The notes under the pieces: generated by a model
Database searches by the model: none
Told to the model about the DNA's origin: nothing
The model's input: only the letters and a program-made list of their open reading frames with translations
Shown here: piece after piece, positions 58,653 through 64,000 of the stretch
How positions within the stretch are numbered: position 1 is the first letter of the stretch
How the letters are laid out: every line of letters begins with the position of its first letter
Source of the DNA: Diplonema papillatum
Lineage: Eukaryota; Euglenozoa; Diplonemea; Diplonemida; Diplonemidae
Direction: 5' to 3'
Assembly: GCA_030068145.1 (NCBI GenBank)
Contig: JAPJBO010000107.1
Location: 1 to 64,000 of the forward strand
Length of the DNA stretch: 64,000 nucleotides
Translations under genes and position numbers: made by a program

Positions 58653-60863
58653 CTAGTTTCTGTCTGGACTTGGACTGTGTAGTCCTTCTGAATTCTTTTC
58701 ACAGGTCCGTTCATGCACACCCACACCGAACTGGTTGGCAAACGGGTTGCCAGACCTTGTTGTTGTTACGCCACAATGGCGGCATTGAAGAACCATTTCG
58801 TTTTGGAAGCTGCGTTCTTGTGTTCGTGGGATGTTTGCTGGTGGGCTTGCGTGCCGGGTTTGTGTTTGTGACGGCGTCGATAGTCCTTGCGGTAGTTCCG
58901 GTGTTTGCGGCTGATCCGGCGTTTGCGATCGACTTTCTAGATGCTCCGGTGTCGCCGGGCGAGCAGGTGGCTGTTCCGGTGGTTCCGGTTGAGCGAGTGG
59001 CTCTTTCGGAGATGCCGGTTGCGCTACCGGCTGCTGCTCTTGCGGGCGGGCGAGCTCTTCTGGGAATGTCGAGGAGACAGAAGGACTTTCTGCAGATTTC
59101 GCTCGGGGGTCAAGGAACCTTTTGAGTTGTGTGTCGGAGATTGTGCCTGTGACTGGGATGTAGTGCACCTGAGCTATGTAACCGAGCAATACAAGTGGAC
59201 CCGTTTCTCCAACCGTTTGTGTGTGGAACCTGTTTCTCTCATCGATTGAGAAGAGGCGGATTTGCACCTTCTTAAGCTTTGTGAAGGCTACGAGGGAGAG
59301 GTAATCACCCCAAGTGTAGTTCTCACGTAGCTTTTCGATGTATTGAGAAATGTTCATGTCGGGTAAGAAGAGTTCCAGATCGTCTCTGTGTGCATCCCAG
59401 TAATCTGCCAGTTCGTTGCGGAGAACCATCTGGTCGCCTTGTTCGTAAGTCAAGCTCAAGAACAAACAGTTACCATTACCAGATACGGTTCGCGGTTGCA
59501 ACCCTATTTCTCTCAATCTTGCTGTAAGTTTAAGTTCGCGTTTGAGAAGTCTGTCGCGAGGGTTGTCCTCGTGGAAGTTGGCGGATGGGGAAAGAATTGG
59601 AATGCAGTTTTCTCTCGAAAGTGATGATACCACCTCACTTACTTTCTTTGTTCTTCTGCGGCCTACTCTTTTTTGTTCTTCTATAAGTGGAAACCCCGCG
59701 TAGTACGAGACGGTGCATTTTTGAAACCATTGTTTTAGGGACCGTTGCGACGCGCCGAGGTTCGGCAAACGTTCTTGCACACCGTGGTGGAAGACTGTTT
59801 TCAGCTTCTGGATGCGATGGCCTCTGTTCAGCAGTAAGTAAAGTACTAGCTGAATTTCTCTCAGCGCGTCGTGCCAGTTGTTGCACAAGTTGAGGCAGCG
59901 AATGAGCAAGTTTTTCAGGATGGCTGACCCCTGGTGGTCAGGGATGGTTGACCATTGGTGAACGAACCTTACTGGTTTAAAGTGCCAGTTCCTTGTTTTG
60001 TCATTGACTGAGAGCCTGACAAAGCTAAGGTGCTCGTTGGTGCTTTGCTCCATCCGTATCCGTATGCCTAGATACTCTACGTCGCCTTCTTTTAGTGTTG
60101 TTTCTTTGTACACCATTTTATAAAGTGTTGCTGGGGGCGGCTCCACTCCCCACGTAAGAAAATCGTCCATGTACCTTTTTGAGTCTCTGTGCGCTTTTGC
60201 TTTCGCCTCATCTTCCTTCATGAGTTCGTCTATATATTTGGACTCGACGTCATAGCAGTATAAGTTTGCTAAATCGGGTGACGCGTTGGCTCCGAGAGGA
60301 AGTCCAAAGATCTGTCTCATGCAAATACCGCCTTGCTCTACATAACAGTTATCAACGCAGAGGGCGATGAGAGATTCGATATCTTGCTGGGTATAGGACT
60401 TTTCCTTTTTGGTACCTCCAAAAAGCGTAAACTCGGATGTTTTAGAGAACTCGAAGGCTTCCTTCACCGCATTTGAAACACCTTTTTTAAGGTCTTCTTG
60501 CGGAAGTTCGTTGAACATCGTTTTGAAGTCGAATGTTCGTGGAAGCTTTCTCCGAAGGTAGCGGTATCGTTGTTTGATTTCCGCTGCGACTTCATCGGCA
60601 CTCTCGATGATCCAGTACCTGGATATCCCTTTTTCCGCCTTCAGGATATCATCTTTAGCTTTTAGGAACTGCATCACTAGTTTCAAGAGTTGCGAAAGTA
60701 AGGTATTGGCTTCCGTGGTCGCTGCTTTCGGTTTTCCTTTCGCGGGTTTCGATTGGGGAGGGGGTCGAGGTGCGGGAGGGGGTTCGTCGTCAAAGTCAAG
60801 GCCGTCAAGTTCTTTCTCACAAAGGGGCGGGCTGCGGGAAGAAACTCCTGCTATCCAGCGCAA
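58653..60863 (-). CDS. reverse transcriptase - OTU cysteine protease fusion
   Basis: The frame is open to 60914, where a TAG precedes VSYPTYGLPKLHKENKGLRW, a typical RT motif 2 region, so the coding frame starts upstream of the 60863 TTG. RT landmarks are IFGLPLGANASPDLANLY (motif B) and RYMDDFLTWG (motif C), then YLGIRI and a thumb-like region (FVHQWSTIP, LIRCLNLCNNW, RGHRIQKLKTVF). This RT type is common in invertebrate and protist genomes and is loosely Penelope-like, but no GIY-YIG nuclease is seen. A complete OTU core follows: VSGNGNCLFLSL with the Cys, WGDYLSLVAF, and the terminal VHYIPV with the His. Then come a Pro-rich tail and CRHCG...HERTC, a CCHC finger. A +1-shifted frame (61023-60817, LGFSPVGKLPY) looks like the missing N-terminal RT part, so there may be a frameshift. 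OTU proteases occur in some retroelements, usually with other RT types. Confidence 0.75.
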   Translation of the reverse strand: MRWIAGVSSRSPPLCEKELDGLDFDDEPPPAPRPPPQSKPAKGKPKAATTEANTLLSQLLKLVMQFLKAKDDILKAEKGISRYWIIESADEVAAEIKQRYRYLRRKLPRTFDFKTMFNELPQEDLKKGVSNAVKEAFEFSKTSEFTLFGGTKKEKSYTQQDIESLIALCVDNCYVEQGGICMRQIFGLPLGANASPDLANLYCYDVESKYIDELMKEDEAKAKAHRDSKRYMDDFLTWGVEPPPATLYKMVYKETTLKEGDVEYLGIRIRMEQSTNEHLSFVRLSVNDKTRNWHFKPVRFVHQWSTIPDHQGSAILKNLLIRCLNLCNNWHDALREIQLVLYLLLNRGHRIQKLKTVFHHGVQERLPNLGASQRSLKQWFQKCTVSYYAGFPLIEEQKRVGRRRTKKVSEVVSSLSRENCIPILSPSANFHEDNPRDRLLKRELKLTARLREIGLQPRTVSGNGNCLFLSLTYEQGDQMVLRNELADYWDAHRDDLELFLPDMNISQYIEKLRENYTWGDYLSLVAFTKLKKVQIRLFSIDERNRFHTQTVGETGPLVLLGYIAQVHYIPVTGTISDTQLKRFLDPRAKSAESPSVSSTFPEELARPQEQQPVAQPASPKEPLAQPEPPEQPPARPATPEHLESRSQTPDQPQTPELPQGLSTPSQTQTRHASPPANIPRTQERSFQNEMVLQCRHCGVTTTRSGNPFANQFGVGVHERTCEKNSEGLHSPSPDRN

Positions 60864-61044
60864 GCCTTTGTTTTCCTTGTGTAGTTTCGGGAGGCCGTAG
60901 GTAGGGTAGCTTACCTACAGGGCTGAAACCCAGTGACACGTTTCTTGCTGCCAGAGTGGTTCGCAGCTCGTCGATGTCATGCACATCTGCATAACAGTTC
61001 GAACGGAGCTGATTTTGCAGCATGCGGTGGTAGTGTTTTTTACA

Positions 61045-62760
61045 CTACTCTACTGCCTTCTTGTCAGCACGCACCTTCTTCCACGAAGATCCTGTCTCGA
61101 TATGTGATTTCCACATCATCCACATCCTTGCAGCACGTACCAGCGACGTCCGCACCTTCGCCTGCCAGCGGATGCGATAAGAGAGGGAAGGGCGCAGCAC
61201 AAGTTTCCTCTGTTTGCCGACGGTGGTGAACTTGGATTTGCTGTCTGTTTCAAGCTCGCGGAACAGCACTTTCGACTGCAGATAAACACGGTCGATGGAG
61301 CGAATCCCCTGGATGAGGGTGGCCAGCGCGGGGATCTTACTAACCGGCTTCAGCGCGTTCTGCAAGCGGTGTGCTTGGTCGGGGAAGTGTGGCTGCAATG
61401 TGCGGGTCCTGAGATGCATTCTTCCGACAAGCCCACGAGTTTTGCCCGTGATCGTCCCGCAGCTGTCCGCGATGACCCCGCCAACACGCTCTTCAGGGAG
61501 ATCGACAGTGAGGAGCATTGCTTTCATCTGCTCGTGCAGTGCATCACCGTCTGCCGACACCAACACATTGTCCGTCATCCTGACGAACCGTTCGACACAG
61601 CGGAGGGTGGCTTTGGGGGACGGGCGATGGAGGTACCGCAAGAGGAACACATTCACGTCTTGGTTGACATTCCTCAGGGAGGTTCCGTCTGTCACCATCC
61701 CGATGGAACTCACGCTCTTGAGCTCCTTCTTCACGCGTTCTTGCAGAGCACCGGCCCACACGTGCACCATCTCTCCAACATGCCTGGCGCACGCATATTT
61801 CTTGGGTATGCTCCCGCGAAGTCCTGCTATCGTAGCTGCAACCGTCGTGTGTTCCGTCCCGTGCATGATACCTGCGTACATCACGCAATGCAGGCGCGAG
61901 AAGAGGTCGACCTTCTCTTTCGGTGGCGGGACGATCTTCGGAGCAGCAGCCTGGTGGAAACCCGAACTTGACAGATGTTTGTTCTGGGCTCTGCGGATGT
62001 TGTTGTTGTCGGCAACACGGTACTCAATCCAGGTGTTTTTTGATGCTTGGGCGTGTTTGCGCTTCACACCTGTCGTCACTGCTTTCGCGCACGCCTTGCA
62101 GCCCCAACCTGTGGCCTTCTTCTCGAATAGCGCCTTCGGATCTTCAGGAGTGGCTTTCGGCTGAGGGGCGTTTACCTCACTACCCTGGCACGTAAACGTG
62201 ATGCGCCCATCCTTTGCACCCAACATCACCATCTGTCGGCCATGCTCCGGATTGCGGATGACGATAATGCAGAAGAAGTGCCCCATCTTTTGCATGCCGA
62301 TTGGGGGGAGAAAGACGATGTACACCCCTTCGCAGAGAGACGTGCGTTGGAACTCCGGCGGAGTAACCAACCGAACGAGCGATGAGAGAGTGTCGCAGCA
62401 GAACCGGTTCACTTCGAGGTTGGTCAGCGGAGGGGGGCTCTCGGAACGACGAAGGCACATGTGGATGTTCAACCAGCGGTAGTCTTTCATTCCGAAGTTC
62501 TCGGCGTCGGTGGTAACCCAGAAGGCGGCGATGTCTTTAAGGGTAGGGCAAACCACCAGCCGCGCTTTCTCCCGAACCCACTTGGCAGCCACCATGAGGG
62601 ATATGTACCCGCAGGTCGTCGCCATACCTTGCTCATCAGACACCACGTACCGCGTGTCGTCCTTCTTCGCGGTTCTGGAGGCATGTCTCTCACATGCCAG
62701 CTTCCTTGTTGTCAAGTACGACCAAGCAAAATCGAGCACGAAAAACGCAAACGCAGACAT
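61045..62760 (-). CDS. hAT-like transposase with an N-terminal papain-fold-like segment
   Basis: An ATG-started ORF of 571 aa. Residues 1-200 include DEQGMATTCGYISLMVA and, later, MGHFFCIIVIRN...LGAKDG. A Cys, then His, then Asp order with hydrophobic strands resembles a C39/transglutaminase-like fold; this is tentative. A CKAC finger follows (WGCKACAKAV). The second half has DGTSLRNVNQDV, VGGVIADSCGTITGKTRGL and PHFPDQAHRLQNAL, in the style of a hAT catalytic core (acidic strand, then a C/D-x2-H box). The C-terminal dimerisation block is absent; the ORF ends KKVRADKKAVE at 61045, 20 bp from the RT-OTU upstream frame. It could be a truncated transposase or the first ORF of the same composite element. 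Confidence 0.5.
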   Translation of the reverse strand: MSAFAFFVLDFAWSYLTTRKLACERHASRTAKKDDTRYVVSDEQGMATTCGYISLMVAAKWVREKARLVVCPTLKDIAAFWVTTDAENFGMKDYRWLNIHMCLRRSESPPPLTNLEVNRFCCDTLSSLVRLVTPPEFQRTSLCEGVYIVFLPPIGMQKMGHFFCIIVIRNPEHGRQMVMLGAKDGRITFTCQGSEVNAPQPKATPEDPKALFEKKATGWGCKACAKAVTTGVKRKHAQASKNTWIEYRVADNNNIRRAQNKHLSSSGFHQAAAPKIVPPPKEKVDLFSRLHCVMYAGIMHGTEHTTVAATIAGLRGSIPKKYACARHVGEMVHVWAGALQERVKKELKSVSSIGMVTDGTSLRNVNQDVNVFLLRYLHRPSPKATLRCVERFVRMTDNVLVSADGDALHEQMKAMLLTVDLPEERVGGVIADSCGTITGKTRGLVGRMHLRTRTLQPHFPDQAHRLQNALKPVSKIPALATLIQGIRSIDRVYLQSKVLFRELETDSKSKFTTVGKQRKLVLRPSLSYRIRWQAKVRTSLVRAARMWMMWKSHIETGSSWKKVRADKKAVE

Positions 62761-63069
62761 TGTTATTGGGATTTACTTAAAATGTTTGTATACTCCTGCG
62801 GGTTTGGGACGTCTTTAACTGACGGTGTCCAATCCGTAATGGAACCGGCCGAAAGAGCCAGATTTGATTCGTTTTTGATTGTTCGTTTCCTCAGACAGCT
62901 GTTCTTCAGTAGTAGTAGTAGTAGTTTGAACTTTATATGCAGTAACAATCTGTGGTAATGAAGTGCACAAGCCGCTACCGACTACCTCTTGGCGCGTCGC
63001 GCCGTGCTTGGGTTGTTAAAAAAATAATCCAAGGACGTTTTTGAACGCTTTGGAATCCGTTGAGCTCAA
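62761..63069. other. spacer; no gene recognised
   Basis: AT-richer sequence with an AGT triplet run (62911-62925). It is probably the 5' region of the hAT-like ORF. Confidence 0.35.
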
Positions 63070-63215
63070 GGACAGTCTGGGGCCCTGGAATGGAATAGTA
63101 AACGAATTGCATCTTGTACCAGAGAGTTTTTCCTTTGGTAATCGTTCAGGGCCAAAAAAACTGGAAAATTTCCAGGGCCCGGGCCCCGAGTTACAGGTAC
63201 CCTTGCCCCCCTCCC
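63070..63215 (+). repeat. dispersed repeat, KpnI/ApaI-type terminus (best copy)
   Basis: The order CCTGGAATGGAATAGTAAACG, TTGTACCAGAGAG, TTCCTTTGGTAATCGTTCAG, TTTCCAGGGCCCGGGCCCC, AGTTACAGGTACCC is the most complete in the window. CGAATTGCA-CTTA sequence like its left part also occurs at about 63800. Confidence 0.75.
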
Positions 63216-63225
63216 CCCTAATACT

Positions 63226-63345
63226 GGTCCATTTTTGGTCCAATTTTTTGGTCCAATTTTGGTTCAATTTTGGTCCAATTTTGGTCCAATTTTGGTCCAA
63301 TTTTGGTCCAATTTTGGTCCATTTTTCGTCCAATTTTGGTCCCCG
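63226..63345 (+). repeat. 12-bp satellite CAATTTTGGTCC
   Basis: About ten near-perfect units, directly after the dispersed repeat. Confidence 0.9.
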
Positions 63346-63349
63346 AAAA

Positions 63350-63735
63350 CTATGCGCAAGTACGGAACAACCCAAACAACTATGCGCAACTATGCGCAAC
63401 TATGCGGAAAAGCCCAAACAACTATGCGCAACTATGCGCAACTATGCGGAACGACCCCAAAGTATGCGGAACAGCCCAAACAACTATGCGCAACTATGCG
63501 CAACTATGCGGAAAAGCCCAAACAACTATGCGCAACTATGCGCAACTATGCGCAACTATGCGGAACGACCCCAAAGTATGCGGAACAGCCCAAACAACTA
63601 TGCGCAACTATGCGGAAAAGCCCAAACAACTATGCGCAACTATGCGCAACTATGCGGAACGACCCCAAAGTATGCGGAAAAGCCCAAACAACTATGCGCA
63701 ACTATGCGCAACTATGCGGAACGACCCCAAAGAAT
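63350..63735 (+). repeat. CAACTATGCG satellite with higher-order structure
   Basis: Decamers CAACTATGCG are grouped in twos and threes and separated by either GAAAAGCCCAAA or GAACGACCCCAAAGTATGCGG plus AACAGCCCAAA. The composite block repeats about four times, so it is a higher-order repeat. Confidence 0.9.
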
Positions 63736-64000
63736 GCTTTGTGCGCTTCACTCGGTGACAGTGATAAGTTCAATGATAATGAACGCGAAAGGAAGAAAAT
63801 TAAACGAATTGCACTTACGATGGGGTAACCCCCCGAGATAGCCGCTGAATGGTGAGAGAAACAGGCTAGCCCAGGAGGTCACGGGGGACGGAGGGCGGGA
63901 ACCCAGGTCCCCTGGACCTCGCGCTGAACGCGGACACGAAAAACAAGACAAGCAAACCGGTGTGGGTGGGTGGGAACTTTTGTTGTCTGATTCCTTTGAA
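63736..64000. other. window end; no gene recognised
   Basis: Short unassigned sequence after the satellite. Confidence 0.4.

Noticed and set aside
63350..63735. CRISPR-like array of short repeats and spacers
   Set aside because: The 'spacers' are themselves repeated, the repeat is only 10 bp and the genome is eukaryotic; it is a higher-order satellite.
63041..63841. Three long frames across the satellites at the window end
   Set aside because: Repeat units with lengths that avoid stops; no domain or start context.

Overview
This is a nuclear segment of a repeat-rich eukaryote. Two host-type genes have spliceosomal introns, there are no operons or ribosome binding sites, and most of the window is transposable elements and their debris. 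I cannot name the species. The main endonuclease/reverse-transcriptase family has motif spellings I associate with dinoflagellate-like LINEs, one inferred intron has a GC donor, and both inferred acceptors are AG|G. That makes an alveolate-like protist a weak suggestion only.

Layout. 0-7.5 kb: minus-strand ORFs of a CRE/R2-type non-LTR retrotransposon (reverse transcriptase with restriction-like endonuclease), preceded by an ORF with a ubiquitin-specific-protease (C19) domain and two A-tails. 8.1-8.5 kb: an 11-bp minisatellite that starts inside a 45-bp fragment of the protease ORF. 8.9-18.0 kb: two tandem minus-strand paralogues of the TTC39/Iml2 TPR family, each with one phase-1 intron at the same place; the second intron is about 4.1 kb and full of repeats. 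18.4-30.3 kb: a graveyard of DNA transposons (a hAT derivative, a 5.6-kb palindrome-ended element, two long-armed foldback elements with poly(G/C) near their ends) and degenerate satellites. 32.4-34.8 kb: an intact hAT transposase ORF. 35.4-43.9 kb: two head-to-tail plus-strand copies of an endonuclease/RT LINE. 44.4-48.7 kb: a DNA transposon with two ORFs and arrays of 18-bp palindromes at both ends, bracketed by two MITEs. 49.1-50.1 kb: a partial hAT-like ORF. 50.2-58.5 kb: a full-length minus-strand copy of the same LINE. 58.6-62.8 kb: an RT-OTU-protease ORF and a hAT-like ORF. 63.1-63.75 kb: a dispersed repeat and a higher-order satellite.

The most interesting system is the full-length LINE at 50.2-58.5 kb. 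Its ORF1 and ORF2 are in the same frame, separated by one UGA in the readthrough-prone context UGA-CUA. ORF2 has no near-cognate AUG and begins with a complete AlkB-type 2OG-Fe(II) dioxygenase signature, followed by a canonical 2A 'ribosome skip' motif, an apurinic-type endonuclease, an RT, a CCHC finger, a three-unit Cys/His module and a basic tail. The copy at 35.4 kb is nearly identical downstream of the 2A but has a different leader in place of AlkB. Both copies have the same 19-bp sequence at their 5' junction, and all 3' ends terminate in TGCTTAACA, which points to site-specific insertion. Four distinct elements here carry or flank accessory enzymes (AlkB, USP, OTU, and a possible papain-fold segment), so accessory-domain capture by mobile elements is the theme of the window.
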